DNA from: Archivesica marissinica | Lineage: Eukaryota; Mollusca; Bivalvia; Venerida; Vesicomyidae | DNA: 64,000 nucleotides | Direction of reading: 5' to 3' | NCBI GenBank assembly: GCA_014843695.1 | Contig: CM026390.1 | Coordinates: 14,081,318-14,145,317 of the forward strand | Notes under the pieces: model-generated | Told to the model about the DNA's origin: nothing | What the model saw: only the letters and a program-made list of their open reading frames with translations | Databases searched by the model: none | Shown: piece by piece, positions 41,086-52,784 of the stretch | Layout of the letters: each line of letters starts with the position of its first letter | How positions within the stretch are numbered: position 1 is the stretch's first letter | Position numbers and translations under genes: made by a program

Positions 41086-41914
41086 TTTCACCATCCCATT
41101 GGGCCTGCCAAGAGGATTGAATTAAGGTAAGAATTGTAGATTTAAAATCGGTATAACACACTTTAATCCTAGAAATTGAAATTGATAATGACAAAGCCAG
41201 CTTTGCATTCTGGTCAGCCATTTCATTACCTTTTATTCCCATATGACTCGGAAGCCAGCAGAACACAAATGTATTTGTTTCTGAAAGGGAAGAAATCCTT
41301 TCAAGCAAAGTACAAACAATAGGATTTTCAAACTTTTCATAATACAAAGCCTGTAAAACAGACAATGAATCAGAGAAAATGATATATTGAACATAGTGTG
41401 ATTCCACTGCAAGATCTAGAGCGAGATCTATGGCCTTCAGTTCGGCAGAGAAAATTGAGGACTTGTTTGGAAGTCTACATTTCCGATTTTTATTCCAAAA
41501 GATTGCTGCTGACGCAACAGTGTCACCAGCTTTTGAACCATCTGTGTATATGGCTTTGAAGTCAGAATAAAATTCCCTGATTTCATAATATTTTGTTTGA
41601 AACTGGCTCCTGTCTGTAATAGACTTTTTATCAGAAGTGAGATCAAAGCGAAACTCGGCAGTTTTAAGGGTCCAAGGAGGAGAATCTGGGATTTTATACT
41701 GTGCAATAGATTTCATGTCAATATGTAGGTCATCTAGACATTGTTCCATACGTATACCTAGTGGGGCAATAGCTCTCGGTTTTCTTTGGAACTGCACTTT
41801 AAATTGGGGTTGAAAGACCACTTTGTGAGCTGGGTTTAGAGGATTTGACTTGAGTTTCAGTAGGTATTGAAGAGCTAGCTTCTGTCGTCTAGCATACAGA
41901 GAGGGTTCATTTGC
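41078..41914 (-). pseudogene. LINE ORF2 RNase H domain segment
   Basis: This is the ribonuclease H part of ORF2, which removes RNA from RNA-DNA hybrids during element copying. Counting residues from the Met at 41821, the catalytic set is present: D94 in YTDGSK, E127 in SAELKAI, D151 in FSDSLS, and D203 in KGNEMAD, with H193 in WLPSHMG just before it. The frame is open above 41821 as far as the stop codon at 41915-41917 and is the same frame as the segment beyond that stop. So the break upstream is a single nonsense codon (TAA), and the break downstream near 41080 is a one-base loss. All RNase H residues are intact, so decay is recent or only apparent. Confidence 0.92.
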
Positions 41915-42105
41915 TTAAGCATAAAGACTTTTAACAGGGGAAGTTCTGAAAGCTCCAAGGACTAATCGTAGACCGTGATTATGTATAGGATCAAGTATTT
42001 TCAGGTACGATTTTCGTGCAGATCCGTAAATTATCGAACCATAATCCAGCTTAGAGCGAACCAATGACCGATAGAGCCGTAGAAGTACCTTTCTATCAGC
42101 TCCCA
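41915..42105 (-). pseudogene. LINE ORF2 segment between RT and RNase H
   Basis: A short ORF2 stretch downstream of the RT palm. It contains GADRKVLLRLYRSLVRSKLDYG, split by the reader at LYRSLVRSKLDYG: this is the thumb-like signature (YrslvrskLdYG) that follows the RT core in many LINEs. After it comes YLKILDPIHNHGLRLVLGAF. The stretch ends in SPVKSLYA and a TAA at 41915-41917. The same frame continues beyond the stop as ANEPSLYARRQKLALQYL, so this is a point nonsense codon and not a true end. Upstream it is one base out of frame with the RT segment; the switch lies near 42100-42110 and fits a one-base deletion. Confidence 0.88.
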
Positions 42106-43842
42106 ATCGGAATGTGCCACAACCTTTAAAATATTTAGAGCTTTTTGACATTTCTTTTTTAAATTATTGATATGAGGAATGAATGAGAGTTTTTTATCAA
42201 AGATAACACCTAAATATTTGTATTCTGAGACTACTTCTACAGGTGAGCCATCCAGGTAAATTTCTGGGTCTGGATGAAGTCCACGTAGATTACAAAAATG
42301 CATACATTTAGTTTTTGATTTAGAAAATTTAAAACCATTTTCATCCGACCAAGTCTGAAGTTTATTCAGACATTGTTGGAGTTGGCGTTCTATTATGTTC
42401 ATATTACTAGACCTGAAGCAAATAACAAAATCATCTACATAAAGGAAGCACTCAACCCCTGAATTTATTGATTTAACAATATTGTTTATCTTAATACTAA
42501 ACAATGTAACGGACAAAATACAACCCTGTGGTACACCCATCTGCTGTTCCCGAGCATCTGATAGGGTATTACAAACACGAACACGAAAAAGTCTTTCATT
42601 TAAAAATGCAGAAATAAATAATGGAAGGCGTCCTCTGAGGTCAAAGTCGTGAAGATCTTTTAAAATGACATATTTCCAGGTTGTGTCATAAGCACTCTCA
42701 AGGTCGAAAAATACTGAAGCAACATGTTGTTTATTGACAAAGCCCTCTCTTATAAATGTTTCGAAACGAACTAGATGATCCAGTGTGCTTCGCTGCTGAC
42801 GAAAGCCACTCTGGACATTAACAATTAAATGATTTGATTCGAGAAACCATACAAGCGGGTTGTTTACCATTCTTTCCATAGTTTTACATATACAACTTGT
42901 TAACGCTATGGGTCTATAGTTGTTTGGATCCTTTTTATCCTTATCTGGTTTTGGTATTGGGATGACTAAAGCCTCCCTCCAAGATGTAGGAAATTCACCA
43001 GTTTGCCATATAGAATTAAACATGTCCAATAATATAAAGAGGGAGGAGCTAGGTAGATGTTTTAAGAATTGATAGTGGATTTTATCTGGACCTGGGGATG
43101 TATCATGTGCTTTTGACAAAGCAGACTTTAGTTCTTTAAGATTAAATAGTTTATTGTAATGTTCTTTGTTCTTTGAATTGAAGTTTAGTTTTTTCTTTTC
43201 ATTAGTGTCTTTGAATTTCTGAAATTTTTGTGAATAATTATTTGCTGATGATTTTTGTGCAAATGTTTCTGCTAAGGTGTTTGAAATTTCCAGAGGTGTG
43301 GTGATTTGTTTGTTGTTTGCAGTGAGGTGGCTAATAGGTGAAGTACCTTTGCCATTAATTTTTCTTATCATGTCCCATGTTTTCTTAGTTGTTGTTCTGT
43401 TATTTAGTCTTGAGATGTATTGTTTCCAACATTTGCGTTTGCTGATTTGTATTGTACGTCGTGCTTTTGCTCTATATATGCGAATGTTGTTTAAATTTTC
43501 TGTGGTGGGTCTCAAATTGAATTTTCTTATGGCCGATTTCCTATTTTGGATGGCTTTCTTACAATCATCATCATACCAGGGTTTGCATGGTCTCTTTGGA
43601 TTAGGTGAAGTCTGAGGTATGGATTGTTCTGCTGCTTTTATTAGTAATGTAGTGAATAGCTGTGTTTGATCACGACAATCCTTGAATGTTTCATATGAAA
43701 TTGTTTGTTCACAAAGTTGTTGGAATTTAGTCCAATTTGCTTTAGAAAGTTTCCATCTTCTGGGTTGACTATAAGCTGTTGGCTGATTTTCAGATATGAG
43801 GATGGGGAAGTGGTCGCTTCCGTGGAGATCATCATCGACTTT
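42106..43842 (-). pseudogene. LINE ORF2 reverse transcriptase segment
   Basis: The RNA-dependent DNA polymerase core of ORF2. In the 494-residue stretch ending at 42031, counted from 43515: fingers motif YRPIALTSCICKTMERMV at 200-217, QSGFRQQRST at 235-244, palm motif A FFDLESAYD at 269-277 with catalytic D271, motif B GVPQGCILS at 327-335, motif C YVDD at 359-362 with both catalytic Asp, then a motif D-like KFSKSKTKCMHF and motif E YLGVIFD. The same frame is open upstream to 43842, giving the linker after the endonuclease, which begins with DDDLHGSDHFP. AYDTTWK and the order of motifs are typical of I-superfamily LINEs. True coding leaves this frame near 42100; residues after HSDW in this frame are out-of-frame noise. 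Confidence 0.95.
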
Positions 43843-44496
43843 TCATGAGAAATCTGGAAGTATGACTGGGCTACATAGTGTAAGATCTATTGCAGAATAG
43901 GATCCTGTTCCTGGGTGTAAATATGTTTTGGAAGATGGATCGTTCATGTAAGAAAGAGAATTATCAGAGATGAAATTCTCTATCTGGAGACCTCTTTGAT
44001 TTGTATTATTACAACCCCAGATGATGTTATGTGCATTTAAATCACCTATTAGAATATATGTAGTGGGTAATTGTATTATAAGATCATTCGGCCTATGTTC
44101 TTCAATTGGTTTACTTGGGGGAAGATATAGTGAACACAGTGTGATAGTGCTATGTAATGACAGTCTTACAGCAACAGCTTGTAAGTTTGTATTTAACAGT
44201 AATTCCTTATGTGGAACACTATTATTGACGATGATAGATACCACACCCTGGGCTTTATCACCTTCACTGTATATTTTATTGAAAATGGTGTGATGTTTTA
44301 TAGAAATTGTATCATTTTGTTTCAAAAATGTTTCTTGAGGGCATAACGCAGCAGGTTTATGTTCTTGCACTAAAAGAGAAAGCTCTGCAAAATTAGATTT
44401 TAAACCTCGACAATTCCACTGGATAATTCCCTTGGCCATTATTGAGAGATTAATTATTAAAAATATTATACCGATATTTACATAATTATTATTCAT
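43843..44496 (-). pseudogene. LINE ORF2 AP-endonuclease domain
   Basis: The N-terminal apurinic-like endonuclease of ORF2 nicks target DNA to prime reverse transcription. Counted from the Met at 44496: N28 in IQWNCRG, E55 in PQET, Y124 in SLYLPP, D152 and N154 in GDLNAHN, and D204 in SAIDLTL. The frame stops at TGA (43843-43845) after LPDFS. The next codons in the same frame read KVDDDLHGSDHFP, supplying the last catalytic Asp-His pair. The family normally has Trp at this point, so TGG to TGA is the likely change. The start could also be the Met at 44439 (MAKGIIQWN), which skips a hydrophobic lead of 19 residues. ORF1 ends 26 bp upstream of the 44496 Met. Confidence 0.93.
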
Positions 44497-44522
44497 AGAT
44501 AAAATATAAAGTTAAAAATATA

Positions 44523-45968
44523 TTAAGTGGCATCCTGCAACGACTGGAGGTTCTTGCTCCCGCCACCCTCGCCATCGTGCCAGGTCATAGACTCGGACTT
44601 GTCCGAGTCTGATGCCTCGCCCTCCAGATTGTCATCGTCGGTGTCCAAATCCGAGTATCTATTGCTTGTAGACACTGGACTGGACACTGTGTGTTTATCT
44701 GATTGTTTATCTGATTGTATATGTTTGTTTTTCTGCTGTCTGGAAGTGACAGCAGATTGCTGTTTTGTTGAAGTTGATGCTTGTTGAGCTGTAGATTCTT
44801 TTTTAGTAGGTATTGGTATTGATGAAGTTGATGTTGTTTTTGGTTGAATGTGTGTTTCTTGTGTATTGTTGTTTCGAGTGTTTTTTGTTGTTGGATTCTT
44901 GTGTATGTCTGTTTTTGCTTGTTTTTGTTTGTCTGCTGTAGGTTTAGGTGTTTGTGGTGTATTTTGATTTGTAAGCGTAGGTTTAGGTGTTTGTGGTGTA
45001 TTTTGATTTGTAAGCTGGTCAAGATGAGAAGAACTATCAGAACCAGGGAATAACTGCATTATTTCTGTTTTTTGTCTGGAAATATTTGGCAAAGTTTGGT
45101 CAACAAGGTTTTGCAAGTTTTGCATTCAACAGAAGCTGTTTTAGCAACACTTGCATAGCTTGGCTGATTTTCGGATTTGTACCGAGATTCATAAATTTTT
45201 CTTGCATCCTGGAATGAAATGTTTTCCGAATATTTGATCTTAACAATTTCTTTTTCTTTTTTCCAGGAGACACAGTCTTTAGAATTGGATGTATGATTTA
45301 TTTGTGTTGGGGCAGTTGTTCTCTTGATGTTGTGGAGCAGTCTCAGCACACTTGGAGCATACAGACTCGTTCCGACACCTATCCTCATGATGACCATACT
45401 TCTGGCATTTAAAGCATCTAAGAGGGTTAGGTACATATATGTCGACGGTGACAATCTGGTAGCCGACTTTGATACGTGACAGGATGACTGGCGTGTCACA
45501 TGTAATTATATATGTGTTTGTTGTTTTTATTTCGTTGTTACGTTTTATTGATATTCTCTTCACGTCAATGATCCCTTGACTTGACAAACCTTCTTTGATC
45601 TCATCCAAAGAGCAGGAAGATAATTCCCTGCACCTGATGACACCTTTGGATAAGTTCAAAGATTTGTGGGGACTGACCTTCACAGAATGTCCAAAGAAGG
45701 TGTTCGTTGATAATAAATTCTGAGATTGAGCTTTTGAAGTAATTTCAACCAAAAGACTTCCATTTCGAAGACTTTTAACAGATTTAGGTGTACCTAGGAT
45801 ATATTTCATTTGCTTTTCAATGACGAAAGGGGAAATTGTTGTGATAGGTTTTGAACTGCCTTACAGCCTCAATGAGAATGAAGCCAGGGAAGTTCACTCT
45901 CTGTTGTTCAACAAGATCATCATCGGATTCACTTAGTGCAAGCTTGGCTTTTTTTTAGTGGAACTCAT
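44523..45968 (-). pseudogene. LINE ORF1 (RNA-binding, zinc-knuckle protein), frameshifted
   Basis: ORF1 proteins of I-type LINEs bind element RNA. The start is the ATG at 45966-45968 (MSSTKK). The open frame changes at an A8 run (45949-45956; nine A would restore it), again near 45860-45875, again near 45297, and between 45060 and 45125. In the middle segment (numbered from the Met at 45809) there is an RRM-like region, then knuckles C132-x2-C-x4-H-x4-C145 and C151-x2-C-x6-H-x4-C166. A third knuckle keeps only its HTSNSKDC half. Next come DARKIYESRYK and PSYASVAK, then a Gln/Thr/Ser/Lys-rich tail with an acidic end (LDTDDDNLEGEASDSD). The usual length would be about 480 residues. Frames were inferred by family resemblance. 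Confidence 0.88.
44938..45015. repeat. 39-bp tandem duplication in LINE ORF1
   Basis: Two perfect 39-bp copies, at 44938-44976 and 44977-45015, repeat the residues TNQNTPQTPKPTL in the low-complexity tail of ORF1. At 13 codons, the duplication keeps the frame. It would distinguish this LINE copy or lineage from relatives. Confidence 0.95.
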
Positions 45969-46573
45969 AATAGTAATATATAGTTCATCGTCAATGCTCC
46001 CCACCCGTCTCAGAGCCCAACAAGGGAACATGATCTGGGGAAATCCATCACAGATCATGACAGGGATATATCAATGATATACTCAGAATGAAAGGACTAG
46101 ACTGGACAGGTGTATTCCCACAGAAGGTCCTACCAAGTTTAGACTATCCTTGGGAGGTTACAAAAGTCAATCAAACATCAAACTTTCACCCGATTAGCCC
46201 ATGAGCCACCGCCTTCTAGGGCATCAAAAAGAAAACAATGAAAGAGTATAAATATTTAGAGAATCAATATTTGTTTTCAAGATAAATTTTGAAAATATGT
46301 GTTTAAGATTAACGATGCCCTAGGGCTCGGCATGACCAGCCGATTGATCAAGGACGGGCTTTCCTGACCTCCCGTTTAACCCAACTTAAGGACGAAGTGG
46401 TGTGTTGTAGAAACAGGGTATTATTTGCCAACACTGATTCTACTCAACCACCAGGATCCTCTCATCCGGCGACACAGGTCTCCGCCCACGGCAAACAGGC
46501 AGGCACATTTGGGGGGGGTTGTACCCCTCTGTAGTGCGAGAGCTGGGATATTCTAACCCCTGCCCAGCTGGGG
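45969..46573 (-). promoter_or_regulatory. LINE 5' leader (UTR, probable internal promoter)
   Basis: About 605 bp between the ORF1 ATG and the satellite edge, with no coding potential seen and a balanced base composition unlike the satellite. Its 5' end on the minus strand begins with a C-rich run (ccccccagctgggcaggg) and soon carries a C8 run (the g8 run at 46510-46517). LINEs carry promoters in this region, but I see no specific motif I can name. The exact 5' end is uncertain by a few bases because the G run at 46570-46575 joins the satellite ggcta. Confidence 0.6.
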
Positions 46574-46587
46574 GGCTAAGTTGTCAT
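46574..46587. repeat. Right copy of probable LINE target-site duplication
   Basis: The satellite resumes with ggctaagttgtcat, unit positions 8-21, the same positions as the 14 bases before the element at 40527-40540. Eleven of 14 bases agree. It supports a simple LINE insertion into an existing array without loss of satellite. Confidence 0.6.
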
Positions 46588-48180
46588 ACAATGCACACTT
46601 GATGCTTAACTCTCTGCATACCATTTAAGTCAGGTGAATAAATTGTCATCTAAAGCACACTTGAGGCTTAACTATCTGCACACCATTGAAGTCAGGTGGC
46701 TAAACTGTCAAACAATGCACACTTGATGCTTAACTGTCTGCCCACCATTGAAATCAGGTGACTAAATAGTCATACAATGCACACTTGATGCTTAACTCTA
46801 TGCACACCATTTAAGTCAGGTGAATAAATAGTCATCTAAAGCACACTTGAGGCTTAACTATCTGCACACCATTGAAGTCAGGTGGCTAAACTGTCATACA
46901 ATGCACACTTGATGCTTAACTCTCTGCACACCATTGAGGTCAGGTGACTAAAATGTCATCTAAAGCACAATTGAGGCTTAACTATCTGCACACCATTTAA
47001 GTCAGGTGACTAAATTGGCATCTAAAGCCTTGAGGCTTAACTATCTGCACACCATTGAAGTCAGGTGGCTAAATTGTCACCTAAATCACACTTGGGACTT
47101 ATTTATCTGCACAACATTGAATTCACATGGCTAAACTGTCATACAATGCACACTTGATGCTTAAATTTCTGCACACCATTGAAGTCAGGTGGCTACATTG
47201 TCATCTAAAGTCAAACTTGGGACTTATTTATCTGCATACCATTGAAGTCAGGTGGCTAAGCTGTCCTACAATGCACACTTGATGCTTAACTGTCTGCACA
47301 CCATTTAAGTCTGGTGACTAAATTGTCATATAAAGCACACTTGAGGCTTAATTATCTGTACACCAATTAAGTCTGGTGACTAAATTGTCATATAAAGCAC
47401 ACTTGAGGCTTAATTATCTGTACACCATTGAAGTCAGGTGGCTAAACTGTCCTACAATGGACACTTGATGCTTAACTTTCTGCACACCATTGAAGTCAGG
47501 TGACTAAATTGTCATCTAAAGCACACTTGAGGCTTAACTATCTGCACACCAATTAAGTCAGGTGACTAAATTGTCATCTAAAGCACACATGAGGCTTAAC
47601 TATCTGCACACCATTTAAGTCAGGTGGCTAAATTGTCATCTAAAGCACACTTGGGAGTTATTTATCTGCACACCATTGAAGGCAGGTGGCTAAACTGTCA
47701 TACAATGCACACTTGATGCTTAACTCTCTGCACACCATTTATGTCAGGTGACTAAATTGTCATCTAAAGCACACTTGAGGCTTAACTATCTGCACACCAT
47801 TGAAGTCAGGTGGCTAAACTGCCATCTAAAGCACACTTGATGCTTAACTCTCTGCACACCATTGAAGTCAGGTGACTAAATTGTCATCTAAAGCACACTT
47901 GAGGCTTAACTATCTGCACACCAATTAAGTCAGGTGACTAAATTGTCATCTAAAGCACACTTGAGGCTTAACTATATGCACACCATTGAAGTCAGGTGGC
48001 TAAATTGTCATCTAAAGCACACTTGGGACTTATTTATGTGCACAGCATTGAAGTCAGGTGGCTAAACTGTCATACAATGCACACTTGATGCTTAACTGTC
48101 TGCACACCATTTATGTCAGGTGACTAAATTGTCATCTAAAGCACACTTGCGGCTGAACTATCTGCACACCATTGGAGTCA

Positions 48181-49600
48181 GGTGGCTAAGTTTTCATCTA
48201 AGCACACTTGGGACTTATTTATCTGCACAACATTGAAGTCACATGGCTAAACTGTCATACAATGCACACTTGATGCTTAAATTTCTGCACACCATTGAAG
48301 TCAGGTGGCTACATTGTCATCTAAAGTCAAACTTGGGACTTATTTATCTGCATACCATTGAAGTCAGGTGGCTAAACTGTCCTACAATGCACACTTGATG
48401 CTTAACTTTCTGCACACCATTGAAGTCAGGTGACTAAATTGTCATCTAAAGCACACTTGCGGCTGAACTATCTGCACACCATTGAAGTCAGGTGGCTAAG
48501 TTTTCATCTAAGCACACTTGGGACTTATTTATCTGCACAACATTGAAGTCACATGGCTAAACTGTCATACAATGCACACTTGATGCTTAAATTTCTGCAC
48601 ACCATTGAAGTCAGGTGGCTACATTGTCATCTAAAGTCAAACTTGGGACTTATTTATCTGCATACCATTGAAGTCAGGTGGCTAAACTGTCCTACAATGC
48701 ACACTTGATGCTTAACTGTCTGCACACCATTTAAGTCTGGTGACTAAATTGTCATATAAAGCACACTTGAGGCTTAATTATCTGTACACCAATTAAGTCA
48801 GGTGACTAAATTGTCATCTAAAGCACACGTGGGACTTATTTATCTGCACAACATTGAAGTCACATGGCAAAACTGTCATACAATGCACACTTGATGCTTA
48901 ACTGTCTGCACATCATAGAAGTTAGGTGGCTAAACTGTCATCAAATGCACAATTGAGGCTTAACTATCTGCAAACCATTGAAGTCAGGTGACTAAATTGT
49001 CATCTAAAGCACACTTGAGGCGTAACTTTCTGTACACCATTGAAGTCAGGTGGCTAAACTGTCATACAATGCAAACTTGATGCTTAACTCTCTGCACACC
49101 ATTTAAGTCAGGTGACTAAATTGTCATCTAAAGCACACTTGGGGCTTAACTATCTGCACACCAATGAAGTCACGTGGCTAAACTGTCATACAATGCACAC
49201 TTAATGCTTAACTGTATGCACACCATTTAAGTCTGGTGACTAAATTGTCATATAAAGCACACTTGAGGCTTAATTATCTGTACACCAATTAAGTCAGGTG
49301 ACTAAATTGTCATCTAAAGCACACTTGGGACTTATTTATCTGCACAACATTGAAGTCACATGGCAAAACTGTCATACAATGCACACTTGATGCTTAACTG
49401 TCTGCACACCATAGAAGTTAGGTGGCTAAACTGTCATCAAATGCACAATTGAGGCTTAACTATCTGCAAACCATTGAAGTCAGGTGACTAAATTGTCATC
49501 TAAAGCACACTTGAGGCGTAACTTTCTGTACACCATTGAAGTCAGGTGGCTAAACTGTCATAGAATGCACACTTGATGCTTAACTCTCTGCACACCATTT
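48181..49600. repeat. Local block duplications of 5 and 8 units
   Basis: A group with gctaagttttcatctaagcac, then acatggctaaac, then ctacattg units occurs at 48191 and again 310 bp (5 x 62) later. Next, a group with gtctggtgac, a tcatataaagc unit and acatggcaaaac occurs at 48735 and 49231, 496 bp (8 x 62) apart. Both offsets are whole numbers of units. Confidence 0.85.
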
Positions 49601-50917
49601 AAGTCAGGTGACTAAATTGTCATCTAAAGCACACTTGAAGCTTAACTATCTGCACACCAATGAAGTAACGTGGCTAAACTGTCATACAATGCACACTTGG
49701 GACTTATTTATCTGCACACCATTGAAGTCAGGTGGCTAAACTGTCATACAATGCACACTTGATGCTTAACTGTCTGCACACCATTTATGTCAGGTGACTA
49801 AATTGTCATATAATGCACACTTGAGGCTTAAATATCTGCACACCATTGAAGTCAGGTGGCAAAATTGTCATCTAAAGCACACTTGGGACATATTTATATG
49901 CACACCATTGAAGTCAGGTGGCTAAACTGTCATACAATGCACTCTTGAGGCTTAACTTTGTGCACACCATTTAAGTCAGGTGGCTAAGCTGTCATCTAAA
50001 GCACACTCGGGGCTTAACTCTCTGCACACCATTTAAGTCAGGTGATTAAATTGCCATCTAAAGCACAGATGAGGCTTAACTATCTGCTCACCATTGAAGT
50101 CATGTGGTTAAATAGTCATCTAAAGCAAACTTGGGACTTATTTATCTGCACACCATTGAAGTCAGGTGGCTAAACTGTCCTACAATGCACACTTGATGCT
50201 TAACTTTCTGCACACCATTGAAGTCAGGTGACTAAATTGTCATCTAAAGCACACTTGAGGCTTAACTATCTGCACACCAATTAAGTCAGGTGACTAAATT
50301 GTCATCTAAAGCACACTTGAGGCTTAAATATCTGCACACCATTTAAGTCAGGTGGCTAATTTGTCATCTAAAGCACACTTGGGACTTATTTATCTGCACA
50401 CCATTGAAGGCAGGTGGCTAAACTGTCATACAATGCACACTTGATGCTTAACTCTCTGCACACCATTTATGTCAGGTGACTAAATTGTCATCTAAAGCAC
50501 ACTTGAGGCTTAACTATCTGCACACCATTGAAGTCAGGTGGCTAAACTGCCATCTAAAGCACACTTGATGCTTAACTCTCTGCACACCATTGAAGTCAGG
50601 TGACTAAATTGTCATCTAAAGCACACATGAGGCTTAACTATCTGCACACCAATTAAGTCAGGTGACAAAAATGTCATCTAAAGCACACTTGAGGCTTAAC
50701 TATATGCACACCATTGAAGTCAGGTGGCTAAATTGTCATCTAAAGCACACTTGGGACTTATTTATGTGCACACCATTGAAGTCAGGTGGCTAAACTGTCA
50801 TACAATGCACACTTGATGCTTAACTGTCTGCACACCATTGAGGTTAGGTGACTAAATTGTCATCTAAAGCACACTAGAGGCTTGAATATCTGCACACCAT
50901 TGAAGTCAGGTGACTTA

Positions 50918-52784
50918 ATTGTCATCTAAAGCACACTTGAGGCTTAACTATCTGCACACCATTGAACTCAGGTTGCTAAATTGTCATCTAAAGCACACTT
51001 GGGACTTATTTATCTGCACACCATTGAAGTGAGGTGGCTAAACTGACATACAATGCACACTTGATGCTTAACTCTCTGCACACCATTTATGTCAGGTGAC
51101 TAAATTGTCATCTAAAGCACACTTGAGGCTTAACTCTCTGCACACCATTGAAGTCAGGTGGCTAAATTGTCATCTAAAGCAAACTTGGGACTTACTTATA
51201 TGCACACCATTGAAGTCAGGTGGCTAAACTTCATACAATGCACACTTGATGCTTAACTCTCTGCTCACCATTTATGTCAGGTGACTAAATTGTCATCTAA
51301 AGCACACTTCAGGTTTAACTATCTGCACACCATTGAAGTCAGGTGGCTAAATTGTCATCTAAAGCACACTTGGGATTTATTTGTCTGCAAACCATTGAAG
51401 TCAGGTGGCTAAACTGTCATATAATGCACACTTGATGCTTAAATGTCTGCACACCATTTAAGTCAGGTGACTAAATTGTCATCGAAAGCACACTTGAGGC
51501 TTAACTCTCTGCACACCATTGAAGTCAGGTGGTTAAACTGCCATATAAAGCACACTTGGGGCTTAAATGTCTGCACACCATTGAAGTCAGGTGGCTAAAT
51601 TGTCATCTAAAGCACACTTGGGACTTATTTATAAGCACACCATTGAAGTCAGGTGGCTAAACTTCATACAATGCACACTTGATGCTTAACTCTCTGCACA
51701 CCATTTATGTCAGGTGACTAAATTGTCATCTAAAGCACAATTGAGGCTTAACTATCTGCACACCATTGAAGTCAGGTGGCTAAATTGTCATACAATGCAC
51801 TCTTGAGGCTTAACTTTCTGCACACCATTGAAGTCAGGTGGCTACATTGTCATACAATGCACACTTGATGCTTAACTGTCTGCAAACCATTGAAGTTATG
51901 TGGCTAAACTGTCATCTAAAGCACACTTGGGGCTTAACTCTCTGCACACCATTGAAGTTAGGTGGCTAACTTGTCATCTAAAGCACAAATGAGGCTTTAC
52001 ACTATCTGCACACCATTGAAGTCAGGTGGCTAAACTGTCATACAATGCACACTTGATGCTTAACTCTCTGCACATCATTGAAGTCAGGTTGCTACATTTT
52101 CACCTAAAGCACACTTGGGACTTATTTATCTGCACAACATTGAAGTCAGGTGGCTAAACTGTCATACAATGCACATTTGATGCTTAACTGTATGCACACC
52201 ATTTAAGTCAGGTGACTAAATTGTCAACTAAAGCACACTTGCGGCTTAACTATCTGCACACCATTGAAGTCAGATGGCTTAATTGTCATCTAAAGCACAC
52301 TTGAGGCTTAACTATCTGCACACCATTGAACTCAGGTTGCTAAATTGTCATCTAAAGCACACTTGGGACTTATTTATCTGCACATCATTGAAGTGAGGTG
52401 GCTAAACTGACATACAATGCACACTTGATGCTTAACTCTCTGCACACCATTTATGTCAGGTGACTAAATTGTCATCTAAAGCACACTTGAGGCTTAACTC
52501 TCTGCACACCATTGAAGTCAGGTGGCTAAATTGTCATCTAAAGCAAACTTGGGACTTACTTATATGCACACCATTGAAGTCAGGTGGCTAAACTTCATAC
52601 AATGCACACTTGATGCTTAACTCTCTGCACACCATTTATGTCAGGTGACTAAATTGTCATCTAAAGCACACTTCAGGTTTAACTCTCTGCACACCATTGA
52701 AGTCAGGTGGCTAAATTGTCATCTAAAGCACACTTGGGATTTATTTGTCTGCAAACCATTGAAGTCAGGTGGCTAAACTGTCAT
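50918..52784. repeat. Block duplication, copies 1364 bp (22 units) apart
   Basis: Copy 1 is about 50918-51420 and copy 2 about 52276-52784. Shared private variants in the same order are gaactcaggttgc, gaagtgaggtggctaaactg with acatacaatgc, taaacttcatac, cttcaggtttaac, and gggatttatttgtc. The offset at gaactcagg is 50964 to 52328, exactly 22 units. Confidence 0.88.

Larger units (their letters stand above)
40541..46573 (-). mobile_element. Near full-length I-superfamily LINE (non-LTR retrotransposon), degraded
   Basis: An element of about 6.03 kb on the minus strand interrupts the satellite. In its own 5'-3' order it has a leader of about 605 bp (46573-45969), ORF1 with RRM-like and zinc-knuckle regions (45968-44523), a 26-bp gap, ORF2 with AP-endonuclease, reverse transcriptase, RNase H and a C-terminal CCHC motif (44496-40755), and a 3' UTR of about 200 bp ending in (CATT)n. 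RNase H together with the RT signature AYDTTW and YVDDF places it in the I superfamily (I/Nimb-like by recall). Both ORFs are interrupted: ORF1 by about four indels, ORF2 by two in-frame stops and two one-base deletions. It is not mobile as assembled. The small number of lesions suggests either recent insertion or sequencing errors in an intact copy. Confidence 0.95.

Noticed and set aside
43836..43850. Frameshift between endonuclease and RT
   Set aside because: On reading the codons, both sides are in the same frame; the break is a single TGA where Trp is expected.
41437..45022. Minus-strand ORFs at 41437-41706, 43641-43835 and 44585-45022
   Set aside because: Alternative-frame shadows of ORF2 and ORF1. 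The true frame through 43641-43835 is the endonuclease-RT linker.
43277..45053. Plus-strand ORFs at 43277-43615, 44021-44293, 44527-44787 and 44844-45053
   Set aside because: Antisense shadows of the LINE ORFs, with no family resemblance of their own.
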